Source: Pelodera strongyloides
Taxonomy: Eukaryota; Nematoda; Chromadorea; Rhabditida; Rhabditidae
NCBI GenBank assembly: GCA_036852015.1
Contig: JAANDG010000029.1
Coordinates: 248,001-312,000, forward strand
Length of the DNA stretch: 64,000 nucleotides
Direction of reading: 5' to 3'
The number at the start of each line of letters is the position of its first letter. Position 1 is the first letter of the stretch. A program made the position numbers and the translations under genes. Below are positions 49,701 to 63,104 of this stretch, in pieces. The notes under the pieces were generated by a model. It saw nothing but the letters and a program-made list of their open reading frames with translations, ran no database searches and was not told where the DNA came from.

Positions 49701-50754
49701 TTCAATAACATACACCCTTGTTTATATTTAGCAACTTTCATAAAGATAAATAAGGATTTCAGTCCATGTGAACGGCTTTAAGGCAATGGATCACCTTACA
49801 TAAATACAGAGTTTCAGATAATTTGTTGACAGTGGCTTTAAAAACACTCAACTTCAAAGATTCTCCCAAAAAGACTGAACTCATATTTCCAGAAAACACT
49901 CAATTGTCAACAAACTACTAATCCGGTACCATGAATACTTCCAAAATATTACCATCAGTTGATTCTTGGCCTTGATGTATAAAAACAGTTGGTTGCCGTT
50001 TTAAGCTCCGAGAATCTACAACCTTGATATGAGCATCGTTCTTCGACATCATACCTTTTCATGTTTTCTTTTTAATTAAAATTATAGCCCAATATCAATT
50101 AGGTGTGGTACTGAAATTTTAAAATTCGTTTGTAGTATGAGCTCACGCTCTCTTACGATGGAATGCAGATAAACACCAATTTATGATAACCAAAAAATGA
50201 TTGACGTTCGTTTACGACGTATATTACGAATAGCTCTTTCTAAGTCTCCATAACCGCCTCGTTATAAGTACTATTTTCATTATTTTATTTGAAGAAATCA
50301 TTATAGAGATAATTAATTCTGAGGTACTTAATTCTGATACATTCCTACGAAGCAATTGTCATCAGAATAAGTTTCAGCAAAGAAATTGTTAAGGAAATAA
50401 AAAATCCCAGTTTAAGTTTGTAGTTTCAGTTCAAATTAAGTACCCGCATCTGGAATAAGATCCTCTTCATAGCAAAGACACTACGCACGCAATGGGTGGT
50501 CATCATAGTTCTGGCAAAAGAGCACCACGTTCAAGCATCCTTAATGGATGCCTGATAAACATGGGACTGCAACAGTTGTTGGATTGTTTTTATGCAGCTT
50601 CCCATGAAGTAATCACGAGCGCGCATCAAGTCCGTTTGATCACTTTAACTTTCGACAAAAGCAGTAATTTTAATAAATAAAAAATAATATTCCAAATAAA
50701 TTTTCTGCTTATTTTCAATCATTGTCCATACGAATATAATGTTATTTTTCCATT

Positions 50755-50815
50755 TGTGTCGGATTCGAACGGCCCTCCAGTTGTTTCGGACGCTAACACA
50801 TTAGGACGAGGCTTG
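50755..50815 (-). repeat. tRNA-like fragment
   Basis: The minus strand reads GTTAGCGTCCGAAAC, an A-box-like start, and 20 bases later GGCCGTTCGAATCCGACAC, a good B box. Stems do not form a complete cloverleaf. Probably a SINE head or tRNA pseudogene. Confidence 0.3.
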
Positions 50816-51873
50816 AAGGGGGATCCATTTCTTTTAAGAGGCATGAACCCATACTTAGAAGCTTTCGACCACTGACATCGTCATCAATTTTGGAATGTCC
50901 AAAACAAACGTAATTCTAGTTATCGTTAAATGTGTCCCTTTACCACAAGTAACTTAAACGTCAGAAACTATAAACGCAAACTCAATGGATTCTGCTGATT
51001 CAAATGTATGTGGTTGCCAATGTTTGACCACTAAAACCCCCGGGGAAGCCAAATTTAATCCCTGTTTTCCGAACTTCAACAAAGAAAATAATGTATTATT
51101 AGTGTTCTAACTAGATTTTTGTGTTTCCCAAGGTTTGCGTTTTCACCTCTTAACGGTTTCTTTCTAAAGAGTGATAGCGGAACAAAGGCCCCGTGAATCG
51201 CTGTGTCTTACTCCTCAATATCCCATGTCACATAATGTTATGATTACAGTTTCTTATTCCATCTATTCAGATTAGAAGGTGATTGGCGATGCTCGTTCCG
51301 ATTTTCACACATAAAAAAGGGTCCAAAGGGCCAATGGGAATGTGAGCGCCTCAACTAGAAACAGCTGTTCGCCCAATAAATTTGCTGCTCCCGCCGAGTG
51401 CCCATTAATTCATCTCCCATATTTTGCTTATTACCCACGGCATGCGGTTGCGCGACAAGACACGAAAAAACAACAATAGTCTGCCAGATCATTGAAATCA
51501 GACAAACAGGATCGGCGCTAGAAACTACGAAGCAAACGCAACAAATATATTGCATATGCCCGTCTCAGGTTGCAGTTATGTGTACATATTATATCTCTTA
51601 TGCCCAGCCTCTTTTTGGTGTTGCTCGCGTCACTACATCATGTTATGACGATGAATTATGAAAATGAGAACTGAAATGCTGTTCCCCAAGCTCTCACATG
51701 TTGAGCGCAGAGCACCTTACCTAGTTATTTTAATAAATCTACATATATACATGCACAACTGTACGGCTTTTTTTTGAGAGACACTGATCGTATTGCCGTA
51801 GATTCATGTTTAGCAAAGCCTATACTTTTTTTTATAGAATTCCGTTTCAGTGCCTGATGATGCCAAAATAACG

Positions 51874-54577
51874 ATGGATGATATAAATTACGAGGTTGGA
51901 CGACTTTTCCCTACTTAAACAATGACTTCCCTGAAGAAATTATCCAAAATGTAAAATTAGATAGGAATAACATGTTCTAAGGTACACCTGATTATTCTTA
52001 TTATTATATCTCGTCGTTCCAGACTCACAGGCAGGTGGCCATTCTATTGAACAATTCTTTGATAGAAGTGATGCCCAATTTCACAAATGGCCTTCCACCA
52101 TGTGATCTTTGCCATCAACACTCTAAAGTAAGAACTTGACTTACTTTTGCTGCTTTTGTCGCGAGATGATATTTTGACATTTGATAGGATGTAAACAGAG
52201 ATTTTTGTTTTGAGTTGTTGGCAGATGCATTTTGCAACAGGCATGTTGAACTAAACATCTTTTCAGGACCCGACCTATATGGTATATAACCTAGTCGTTA
52301 TCGGATGTGTCCTCCCAATGATTGGTTTATTGGGTCTAGTTGGAAATGGATTGTCCGCATTCACTTATAGTCGGCATGGTGAGTTTTGAACAGGCAGAAA
52401 TCAGATGTGCCCAAGTGATATCCTGTACATAGAATTGTTACCGTGTATCTTCAGAAATGCGTTCGTCGACAAATATATATCTGTGTGCACTTGCGTGTTC
52501 CGACAGCGCTGTTATACTTACAGGTTTGGAACTTCAAGTTTAAGGTTTACTGATTATGCGAAAGATTTCGTCAATATGAAATCCTAAGACGGAATTGCTT
52601 TATTGGAACGCGGTTTGAAATGAGCAGTGTACCATAAAACGCACATTTCAGGTATTTTTATTTTCTCAGCTGACTCAATACGGCGCTACTCACTCACTCT
52701 TAACACATTATTCGCCGCACTTTCGCCGGTACTATATCCAATGGGTCTCACGGCACAGACATGTTCTGTATACTTTACTGTAGTAGCCGGAGCGGACTGT
52801 TTCGTTCGGGTGAGTTGAAGTTCGACACCTTGTGTAGGTAAACACTTGAGAGGAACAAATTCTACTAGAGCTGAAAGTGATAAATAATTTTTGATAAACA
52901 ACTACATACAACTAAAGAAGACTGATATTGAGAACATCATACAGCGAGTTATTGAGACGAGGTAAACAGAAAAGAACCATACAGTCACCTTTTCAATTTG
53001 TGAATTTCATGCCCTTGTAGGTGTGTTTACATCGTCGTCACACCTCCATGCTGGAGAACTCTCAATTCGTTAGAACCATAATAGTCATGGTTGCACTCTG
53101 TTCAATTCTCTACAACATTCCGCATTGTTTTGAAGGAATTGTCCTCGATTGCTTTCATCATGAGTATAATGATCCTTCACTTGAAGTGTGTCCAGCACCG
53201 CTTAGATATGATGAAGTGTAAGCTCAAGTTTATTCTATTATGCGTACAGTTAGTAGATGTCAATATTCCAATCGAGCTAGAATATAATAAACTGCAAGCA
53301 CAGCCGATGAAATTCCGCCGCGAAGGGGGGTAAGCACGGGGTTGACGCGGCTTGTAGGATACCATGAATTTGTCAGGCTGTCGTATGCATTTCCACCCTG
53401 AATGCTTACGGCGCCCGCAGCGTAAACCACCTTGCGCACCTAGCCGGGATCGAATCCCCGAACTCTTGATTGTGAGTGAGTCGGGTGCACTATACGCTAG
53501 GCGGACATCCTGCCCGCAAACACATCAAACAGTTTATGGAAATTCATTACCTCCTATCTTTTAGTTACAATTTGATATACTATAAGCTGATGTACACAAT
53601 CTTCCTTGCCGTCGGTCCACTTGTGGTGCTTATTATATTGAATTCATTCATCATTGGATTTTCGGTTTTTGGAAAAGGAGACGACAATTCGGGAGAAAAC
53701 ATATCTCTGGTTAGGATTTTAATATTTATATTTTTTTCGTAGTTCTTTGCTATCCTCGAGCATTCTTATTGCGCCGTAGTGCCTTCGAAAACGAGAAGAA
53801 ATATAGCGTCTAATTTAGATTCTCGTCGTTTTGTTATTTATTGCCTGTAATGCTGTGGCTTTATTTCTAAACATGTTTGAGGAACATCTAAGTAAGTTAT
53901 TTTATTCTAACATTTCTTTCTGTACTGTTATACGTATTTGTTTTTAACTGAAATTGTATCTACTGAGAGAAACAGCGCCGTATTTTTATTATATATTCAA
54001 ATTTTTCAGGCAATTGGTTAGGTCCTGATTTGAATTATGTGATTGATTTATCGAATCTACTTGTGGTTTTCAACTCGAGGTGTGTTTTATTCAATGAAAT
54101 AAAAAAAATGTTCCTCTAGGTAAAATAAGTGTTCCTCTTGGTTTCCAACGCTACGCTAACCCCTATCGCTTTTTTTTGCAAAAAGGAGGAAAAATATGGG
54201 CTTTGTTGTCTAAAATTACATTTCAGCTTCAATTTTGTGATCTACCTGAAATTCTCTACTGAATTCCGCCACACACTTTCTAAATACCTTCGCGGAAGGG
54301 AAAAGATAAAGGTACTATTCAACTACATATTGTTACATACAAACGAATTAAAAAAATGTTACAATGCTGTTCACTGTCGTTTTCGCTGTATTTTCGCCTT
54401 CATATTTCCTTCAGATTTTTTTATCCTCTGGAGTTAAATGAATAAACCTAAAAAAACTTTCAGAGGACGGATGGATGTGGCGTCCCAATCGTAGTTGCAG
54501 ATAAAAATGCGACCAAAGTCTGCAATGAAATGATGGGCAAAATGATGCGAACGTCACAACAAGAAGTGCTCATCTGA
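51874..54577 (+). CDS. FMRFamide-receptor-like neuropeptide GPCR (frpr group)
   Basis: Exons in phase: 51874-51894, 52023-52127, 52267-52378, 52455-52523, 52652-52809, 53021-53217, 53565-53709, 53819-53891, 54010-54079, 54227-54311, 54464-54577; 382 residues. The N-terminus carries two N-glycosylation sites (NNSL, NFTN). TM1 has IGLLGLVGNGLSAFTYSR, the TM2 exon has MRSSTNIYLCALACSDSAVI, TM3 has AQTCSVYFTVVAGADCFVRV (DCF in place of DRY), and TM4-TM7 follow, TM7 ending LVVFNSSFNFVIYL. The MR.S.N.YL.ALA.SD and AQT.SVYFTV blocks are typical of nematode FMRFamide-type peptide receptors that couple to G proteins in neurons and muscle. A tRNA-derived SINE lies in the intron 53218-53564. The first coding exon is short and less certain. 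Confidence 0.85.
53326..53515 (-). repeat. tRNA-derived SINE in GPCR intron
   Basis: On the minus strand the copy begins near 53510 with GTCCGCCTAGCGTATAGTGC (A box) and has a perfect B box, GGGATTCGATCCC, near 53455. A tRNA-unrelated body follows, with GGTGGTTTACGCTGCGGGCG and an end near CTTACCCCCC. It is GC-rich compared with the intron. The tRNA head and B box are clear; the exact ends are not. Confidence 0.75.
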
Positions 54578-55411
54578 GTATACAAATGGTAGAAAAATGG
54601 TAATAAAACAATCCTTAAAAATAATAATTTTGAAAATAAACACCATGAGATGTGTTATCCTTCTGTAATTCAAACTTGCATTATTGCGTGACAATCTGTA
54701 CTTACAATGAGGATGAGCAGATCCAAACAAGCTTCATGATCTGGTACCACTCTAATAACAAAGGAGACTTTAGGTGCAATAAATACACGGTGTCTCTCCT
54801 CGCAAACTGCTCCACGATGTCTGTGTTATTTCCACGTCCGACATTATTGTCATAAACATTGATTGATGCTATTTTTATGTTCTTCGTCTCTATATAAATT
54901 GACTATGATGCGCAGTTTGTGTGTTTCAATATATGTGCGCGTGAGTTGCACTAACTGATGACAACGGCCATATATCATACAAATTTATGAACATTGTGCA
55001 TAGAAAAACGACACACGAAATAAATACTGAGTGATGCAAAGTTATAAATAAATCCAATAGAAATGATAAACTGTTAGAATAGCTGTTGATTAATATCACT
55101 AGCAGGTTTATTGTTTAGTGAAAGACATTAATGCAAACATGTGTTAAAGTGGGACATGACTTTTACAATCGCTAAAATTTTTGAGACAATGAATTAAGGA
55201 GAAACAATATTGTAAGTGAACATTCTAAAACAGATACCCATATGATTCCACGTGCGTTCGATATGTGATGCATAGACTGCAGTGATGTCGCCAAGAGATT
55301 TTACGGACTGTCTTTGTATTGGCATCGGGGTGTCTGTAAGCATATTGTACAAAACCGATACATATGATAAACTACCATTGAATGCTAGTTTTAAGACAAG
55401 TACTGATAAAT
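54578..55411. other. Spacer between convergent genes
   Basis: The GPCR and the DM13 gene end towards each other here. I see no coding exon or structured repeat; the sequence is AT-rich. Confidence 0.5.
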
Positions 55412-58400
55412 TTACCACCTACGAAACTGCAATGCTCGTAATCTTGCTTGTTTGTTTTCCGGTGTAAAATAATCAAAAATATCTTACCGGTAGACCTTTC
55501 ATATCCGGAGGTAAATGCATGTCATTATATGGCAAGTAGATGTGTGAATATGAAACGGCCGTCGGTATTGAGAACACTGAGAACCAGAAGACATCCTGAA
55601 ATAAGGAGTAAGCACTTATTCACAAGACACGCAACATTGTTCTATAGGGGAAGTAGCTACTACTTGGAGTACAACACTACTTTGCTTCTAACCTTGATAT
55701 CCAACGTTCCGGGCAACCGGAGGGTAACCGTCTCATCTTTGTAATCACGCAATGATTCGCAATCGAATTTTCCAGTACGTCTGAAATGGATATTTAAATA
55801 GACCTTCCCGGTAAAATAATTATTAAGTGAAAAGAAGATGTTGAATCTCTGCTAGTAAATCGTTTGAAAAATTTGATACATTTTAAAAATCATTCATATA
55901 TTGTATGCTTCGTTTACAACGTCAAAACATACTCGTCATAAAGGGGAACAATGTGTCCTCCCGCATTAGGCAGGATATTCTTTCCGATCATGAACCAAAG
56001 GGCGGCACCATCACTCTTTATATTCAACCCAGTGATTTCAATTGTTTTCGTGTCGAGTACCTAAAACAACTTAGAGTTATACAAGTCCAGCTTTTTAGAA
56101 ATATTACTGTCCATGGCTATGCTATAGATGCACTACAGTTCTCAACCACACATTATTCAAAAATAACCCGAATTGGTCCTGAGCTAATATTGAATAATAG
56201 ATTGGGCGTGAGAGCCCTGAGTTGTACAACTCCTGGAACTTGGAATGCTGGCCCATTAGGAATCAACACACGAGCAACGGTCTCCTGAAATGTTTGATGA
56301 AATACTATTAAAATAGACATTGTAAGACTAGAACTATGGTGCTTGCTGACCAATACAATATAGTACGGGGTATTGAAAAGCAACATTTAAATTGTGAGTA
56401 GCGTTAAGCCTCGCCAAGCTTGGTAAGTCATACATGTCTGTTATGGTCTCTGAGTGCAATCCAATGTGTTGTTTTCAGCCATTTGTGATCCGGAAGAGTT
56501 AGAAGGAGGGGTTGGAAACCAGCATACCATTCCAATGGAGCTGCTGACTGAAATGAATCGATAGTACATCAGAAGACGTATCACAGTGCCAGAACACATG
56601 TATATCTACCGAAAGAGACTGGCTTGTTAAACGCACCCTCGGGTCAGGAGTTGGATCCTCCTCTGGTTGTCTTATTATGTAAGCAGGAGCAATGATGCTC
56701 GGATTGACTATTGAAGTGGATGGGTCCTCGCTGAAACACACACATTTAGCTCAATGAATAAATGAATCGAACAAATTTAGAAGACAACAAATAAAGTTTA
56801 TTAGTTTTTCACTTCTGATATCTCCACTTGTAGAGCGGGGTAAACTGCATAAGCATAACGAATTTGCAATCCCTCATTTTGAGTATAGATAGGTGTTAAA
56901 TGCACACTTCACTGTGTTTTATCGTAAAAAAATATTCCTGTATATTGCGGCTGACCTGGTCGAATTGGCAATCACAATTGAACTTTCACCATTTGGTTGA
57001 ACCTGCACCATACCACCCTGAACATGTGTGAAGTATAGAATTAAAATAATTAAAACAAATGAGCAATTATCGACCGATTTTTTCAAAGCAATAAGTCCAA
57101 GTTTGTGATGCTCACCTTTGTCTGGCCTGAATTCCTGAATTAGTGTGTTACGAAAATTGGTATACAAACACATATCAAACTGGAAATTATAAAATGCTAA
57201 TTGGTCTGTACCTTTACGACCAAATGAATCGTTCCATTGTCCGAATTCGCCTTTGGCGGCATGATGTCTTGATCAATCATTACAGCTAAAAGGCAGAATA
57301 ATTAGACCTTCGATACCTTCTCGGTCTCACCAAAGAAGGACGAAATGTATGTAGTCTTGCAATGCATTCAAAGTTTGCATCATTGGCGAAATAGAAAATA
57401 TATTTCTCACATTCTCTCTTCTTCCTTCCTATTGGTGGAAGCAGGGGAATATTTGGTAGTAAGGTTCCAACCACCGGTGCTGGCAGTACTGGAGCCGCCC
57501 CGTTGATTGTTATATTTGCATCAACGGCTTTTCGAACCTTGGCTTCCAGCGGCTGAAATGACATTTCTTTATATGGTCGACGAGTCAAATGTGTATACTT
57601 AAAAACAAACAACAATTGGAGTATTAAGATTGAAAAAAAATACAAAACGAAGCAAAATCGTTCTTAATCAGCAAACATACTGGCGGTTCAGAAATTGAAA
57701 ATACAGAGATATCGATTGGTTGTGGTCTCAGGTAAAATCCATTCTCCGAAGGGAAAATATCTGTTGTCGGGTCTCCTGTTGGAGTATTGGGTCCTCCCCA
57801 AAATGTGATGTTCTCTGAAATGAATATTTATCCTATATCTAACTTAGCGGCACAAGATGTTTGGTTGATGTATCAGATCGAGGTTACTCATGACACACGG
57901 CTATAACACCATACCCGCCAATGATCTTGGTTGGAAGTAGAACTTTGATACAATCAATCGCCGATTGTCCACTGCCCATATAGCTCCGGTCGGTCGATAT
58001 TTTCGTTCAGAATTGACCTAAGCGAAGAAAAAGGTAGAATTGAATATTCCCACTAACAGTTATCATTTTCATCACCAAACCAGTCAGTAGTGATATAATT
58101 GACTAACTGATTCCTGGAAACTTCCACAGTATTGTCCATAGAATGGAAGTTTGTCGGAAGCCACCACAACATCTTGTTTGGAAGGACGATTTTGTTGGAT
58201 CCACTCGAGTAGGCGGCTTTCTTTCTCTTTCTTCGAGTCTTCTTTTGTGTCTTCTTTGACCAGTTGTCTGAAATTAAAACATTCATCAGCTTCCCACAAG
58301 TGCTATCTTTTGCGGAGCATCAATGACCTCTATCATAAAATAAACCGATTATTGTGTCTCAAACTACAAAGCAATAAAAAGATTTATGCTATTAGCAATT

Positions 58401-61400
58401 GGGCAAACATGTATCCGCCATAGCCCCCTCAATTTGTGAATCAACCGCGCACCCAAATCCCTATTTTCGGCTAAACGTTTGTTTGTTTGCCCCAAATTTC
58501 GTGTACACTAACCCGCGCATTGAAATTGAAACAGGGAAAGAGTGTGCTTAAGTATTTTCGTAACAAAAACCTTTCTAAAGTGAAACTAGCCAAAAAAATT
58601 GCTTCAACTTTGTTGATCGATTTCAAACTTTTATTCGTTTCATAAACTGGAATTTTGGTGGCGGTTTATACTAGAAATGCAATCTCAAAACCGTTCATCC
58701 GAAATCAACGATGCGTCACACAGCCGCGATAAACGTTAAATAGTAAACCAAGCGATCCGAAACGTAACAATGTTCCTCGCCTACTTTGACCTATCTCATT
58801 CTAGTTCAAGGGAAAGTGGCAAGGGAAAGTGGACCAGTTTGAATCCACGGAATCCGATATTCACTGCTCTTTTGTATCGAAGTTAAAAGTGAATTTGAAT
58901 ATTTGATTCACAATGTGAGGCTAAAATCTATGACTTGTGAAGGTTTCTGATTTGATGAGTACGGTATGCTACTTCCACTTAACGACCGGGTTTTAAATGG
59001 AACGATTGTCAATCGCCGATTAACCCAATTCATGATGAATGAAACAAAACGAGCGATGTGTTGAAATACAACTGACATCACACACGTAAGAAAAATTGTG
59101 GACGGAAATATGCTGCAACAACAAGTAGCAAAGCGTGCAGAGAAACATTAGTTATATCATTAAAACGTAACATACTTGAGTGCTGGTTTCAGCGCTTCTG
59201 GATCGAGTTCCCCGTTTTTGATCGCTTTTTCTAGTAGTTCTCTTTGGTCCTTTGGAACGCCATCCAGAAGGCCAAGACTCCTCTCTGTTTCCTTATTAAG
59301 GTCAATGGTAGCTTCACTCGTATCCTCTGCTGGGGTAGCATCTTCCGCTTTCTTATCGTCTTTCTCTTTTGCTGCGTTGAGCTTTGCTGTAACTTTTTAT
59401 TAATTTGCACCCAATAGCTACCATGGTCAGGATAGAAATACATATATAAAACCGACAGGTTTATGAAGTACGCCAGTTCTCTACCTGTTCGTTCCTGTTC
59501 CTTTATACTATTGTTGATCGCATTTGCGGCACTCGAGAACAGTTTCTCCATCATTGTTGGCGATGATCGCGTTTCAGTCGCGGCACCGTCAACTTGCATT
59601 CCTTTATTTTGGAGAGCTCGAAGACCGGCTGCCAGAAGATCACTCTAAATCACCTAGGATTATTGACAATTCAAAAATATTTGCAAATGTATATAGCGCG
59701 CTGACAGTGCAAAACACCCAGAATCCAGCTTACATTTCCATTATCACCGTTTAGTAGTTGTTTGGCGAACGTAGATATTTGATCCAAGGGACTTCCTCTT
59801 GCCAGAAGACTTTCGAGTGGATTGGAGATTCCATTTGTTTGTAGAGGAACCTGGGAAATAAGGCTGACAATTTTGTATAATGCTCATTTCGTCAACATTA
59901 TCCTAGGGCACCATTTGTGTGTCTGATTCTCACTTGCATTACCTGTTGTATTCCAGGTATAGAACCGGGGTTCAGTGGAGGGAGTGGTCTCTGTTGAGAC
60001 TGGCTAAATATTGTATTAACAAGATTTGTCTCGTCCACGGGAAGCGAAGGAAGCTGAGCAATACGGGAGAAGTCAGGCGTTCCCTGGAAAAGTAAAAGCT
60101 TGAGCCCGGGAACAGTATCGATGTGTTTTTATCACATGATTAATGTAAACGGCGCTGTTATCCAAATTTTGCTTTAACAGAAAGTAGGTGATGCTAGAAA
60201 AGAAATAAATGAGGCTTATTGTATGTTACTCATTGTACTGTATTGTATGCTTATTGTATCTAAGGACGAGGGTCAATCAACCTAATCAAAGCTTGAAAAA
60301 AAGAGCGTTGTCACACTGTCGAGTTCTAGAGTACGGATTGCGTGGTGCTTATCCCGGCCCCCGGTGTGATAATTTTATCCAATATAATCACTAAAAATTC
60401 AGCAATACCTGTCCAATTGCGTTGAGTGGTAGTTGTGGATCAATGAAACTGGTTGCTGCGAACTGTTTGGGTGCCGGTTGAGTCATCCAAGAATTCGACT
60501 GCTGCACTCCATTCACTAAGTGCTGGTAGCTGCTTGGAAGCTGCTGACTAATCTGTAAAACGGGAGAGTCATAGCCAAAGCATGATCATCGAGGGTTATT
60601 ATCTGGGAATAAGACATAGGCTATATCCACTTCGTCGCAAAGTGGAATAATGTAGTCAATATGCCGCTGATTTAAGTGCGTCAACTCAAAATGTAACTCT
60701 GGTAAGAAATACTTACCGAGTCGGTATTATGAGGTCGAGATAGTATTGCTTTTTCATATTCACGCATTGTTTGTTGGTTCATTGTTTTGGGAAGGCCGGT
60801 TACTCGGGAGCCCCATTGCTCCTGCGACACGAACTGTTGGGATCTGGATCCATCGAACTTTCTTGAATTCTTCGATTTCTCATATCTGAGAAGGGATTCC
60901 ATTCGAGAAGGTTGTATTCGTGATAGAGTTGGGACAACAGACGAGTCAGTCCTTTCAACAGTGGGATAAGAACCCTTGTAGTTTGTGTTCATTGAAGAAG
61001 AACGCACTTGTTCGGTGTTAGGCCGCCCAAGCCGCCCATTTGTCAATGAATGAAGCGCCGATTGGGTGTTGTAGAATGGAGCCGGCGAATTCATGTTATT
61101 CATCTTTAGGTATGGATACTGTTCCGGAGAGACGGGCGGGTGATAGTCAGGAGGATTCCTGAACATAGTTACATATTAACTAAGTACGATTATAACAATT
61201 AGTTAGGTATATCTCTTTGACATTATTGTCCGTAGGCAACTGTCAACTGTGAACCATTCGTGAATGTGTTTTGTTTTAACTACTCACACTTTAGTAGCCA
61301 TCTCCTTCTGTGTCAGCATTTTGTGTTTATGACTTCGTTGATAATCGGCTGGTTCAGCCACCTTCTTCTTGCTTTGTGGTCGAATCGAGAATTTCTGTTG

Positions 61401-62184
61401 ATTTTTCTGGGATTCCAGACGTTTTTGCTCTTCGGCTCTGAAAAGATCGTTTCTATAAATCAGCATATCAACTAATAGTATACGTTGGTTTTTCAGCGGC
61501 CCTTGGTTTGTATCTTTAAATTTCAGCAACAAAATATCGTACAATGCTTGGAGTTCCGCTAGAGCCGCTTGTTCTAGCATTGCCTCTGTCATTTTCAGTT
61601 GTGATCTCCTCTTCTGACCGAAATCATCGTCGAGATTATCAACGGGAGCCGCATGTGCTTTGATTCTGAACAAACAGAGTACATGTACGAGTCATTGTAA
61701 GAATAATCTTTGCTAGTTGTTGCCCATTACCACTGCTAATCATTAATGGTTACTTAGTTATTTCTGAATTATGTCATACCGGAGTCTTCTTTGATATTCG
61801 GACCATGGGAGAATAGCTGCTGTTTTCGAATCACCAATTTGCGAAACAACGACTGCAATAAACTATTTAGGTTTTTGTCTTTCTTATGATGTATGGGTCT
61901 TTATTGAAGTGGGTAGTTGGCTTATTGTGGCAATGAGTTATACACAACTATCATCTATTTCGATCCCTCCAAATTACCATAGGCACAGAGCGCGCTCGTC
62001 AAGGCATAATTGCTGCACGCAAACACACAATTTTACGAATCATTCGTCAATTACAAGCATTGAGGTTGGATTTTGAGAAACAATGTCGCTTAAATTACTG
62101 TATTGATACCTTCTAATACAGTATATAATTTATGTTCTCACCTCCAATAAAGACCAAAAAGATCGTTAACGTAAAACGGTTCAT
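55412..62184 (-). CDS. Large secreted DM13-domain protein
   Basis: Twenty-one exons in phase, from 62184-62142, 61852-61780, 61665-61288 and 61158-60717 through to 55780-55693, 55595-55488 and 55426-55412; about 986 residues. MNRFTLTIFLVFIGG is a signal peptide. A helical region (exon 61665), then Gln/Pro/Ser-rich sequence and a Lys/Glu-rich helical part follow. A DM13-like block has GAIWAVDNRRLIVSKFYF and ENITFWGG. GRKKRES is a furin-type site. A second, complete DM13 domain contains VLDTKTIEITGLN, ALWFMIGKNILPNAGGHIVP, YKDETVTLRLPG and VFWFSVFSIPTAV. DM13 domains occur in extracellular proteins, often with DOMON, and are thought to be redox- or electron-transfer-linked; the function here is unknown. 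The donor GTTATT after 56168 and the last 15-nt exon are weak. Large parts of the N-terminus match nothing I know. Confidence 0.8.
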
Positions 62185-63104
62185 CTTGACTAGTGTAAAT
62201 GACAATGCGGCAATTTCATTCACCTACAATAAGCAAGAAGTTTATATGTGCTTTCTAAGAGAAAAATGTTCTTCAAGATGATGAAAAGATGATGAGGAAT
62301 AATGCATAAATCGATGTAAAGAGTGTCAAGACGAGTTCTAGAAATGTGCAATGCGATTTTGTTAAATGGAATATCATGGTTGCCGGCAGGCAGGTGGACA
62401 TGCCACAGGGCGGCGCTATAAATAGAGAGGTAGAGAATGAGGGATTTGACGAGTACAACGGTTGTGGACAACCCGAATCGGGTCACCAAAGGGAGGGGAA
62501 AGGGAGGCGAAGCACGACAAAGGGAAATAGCCGCCGGACACGAACTGGTATACGCGGGGATAAAGCGGAAGGCAGCACAGGGCACAGCTCATGGTCACCT
62601 TTACGGGAGGATCTACATACACTGAATGTAAAGCTAAAATACCATACGCACTTACTAATCAAATACCCAAGCGCTATTGTCTCTCAAGATCTCTGTGTTA
62701 TACTTGAGTGTAATTCCTGAGGCCCAAAGCAAATAACCATTACAGAAGAAAAACCTAATTACAGTACATCATTCATAGAACAGGCGGTCAGCTTCTATAA
62801 CTTTGATAAAACAAAGAAATATAAATTACTGCCGAAACAATAGATTCTCAATTTGTACTGCTTAGTTGCTCAGATAACTCGCAGTTACCTTTTCAAGGTA
62901 CAAGCTATCGCTTATCCCTCAAATTTTCACCTTGCAAAAGACCTTTCGCTTATCTCATCCGGAATCGGAAACGTTCACTCGGTGGTCATCCCCCTACCAG
63001 ATATTTGACAGCTCACGTGCAAAAGGCCGACGGAACGCGGATGCATCGCGTGAAAACGGGAACATATAAAAGGAGAATGACGAGCTGATGTTCATCCACA
63101 CAAC
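62185..63104. promoter_or_regulatory. Divergent promoter region
   Basis: The DM13 gene (minus) and the ShKT gene (plus) diverge from here. TATAAATAG at 62417 lies in a GC-rich block, and TATAAAAGG at 63065-63073 lies about 35 bp before the ATG of the ShKT gene, too close for a long 5' leader. No gene is supported inside; ORFs at 62346-62720 overlap on both strands without splice support. Confidence 0.4.

Larger units (their letters stand above)
41090..51873. other. Long gene-poor region
   Basis: About 10.8 kb without a gene I can support. It contains A-rich runs near 43095-43120 and 43260-43310, a CT-rich microsatellite (43711-43790) and one tRNA-like fragment (50755-50815). A few exon-sized open stretches (46067-46152 plus, 48012-48197 minus) have splice-like edges but no partners. 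It may hold distal regulatory DNA for the GPCR gene on its right or for the membrane protein on its left. Confidence 0.5.

Noticed and set aside
49779..49945. Weak inverted pair around TTTGTTGACA and TGTCAACAAA
   Set aside because: Tip resembles the TTAAAGGG family only loosely and arms are too diverged to call an element.
57110..57132. Possible 19-nt micro-exon in the DM13 gene
   Set aside because: Including it shifts the frame; skipping it joins the neighbouring exons in phase.
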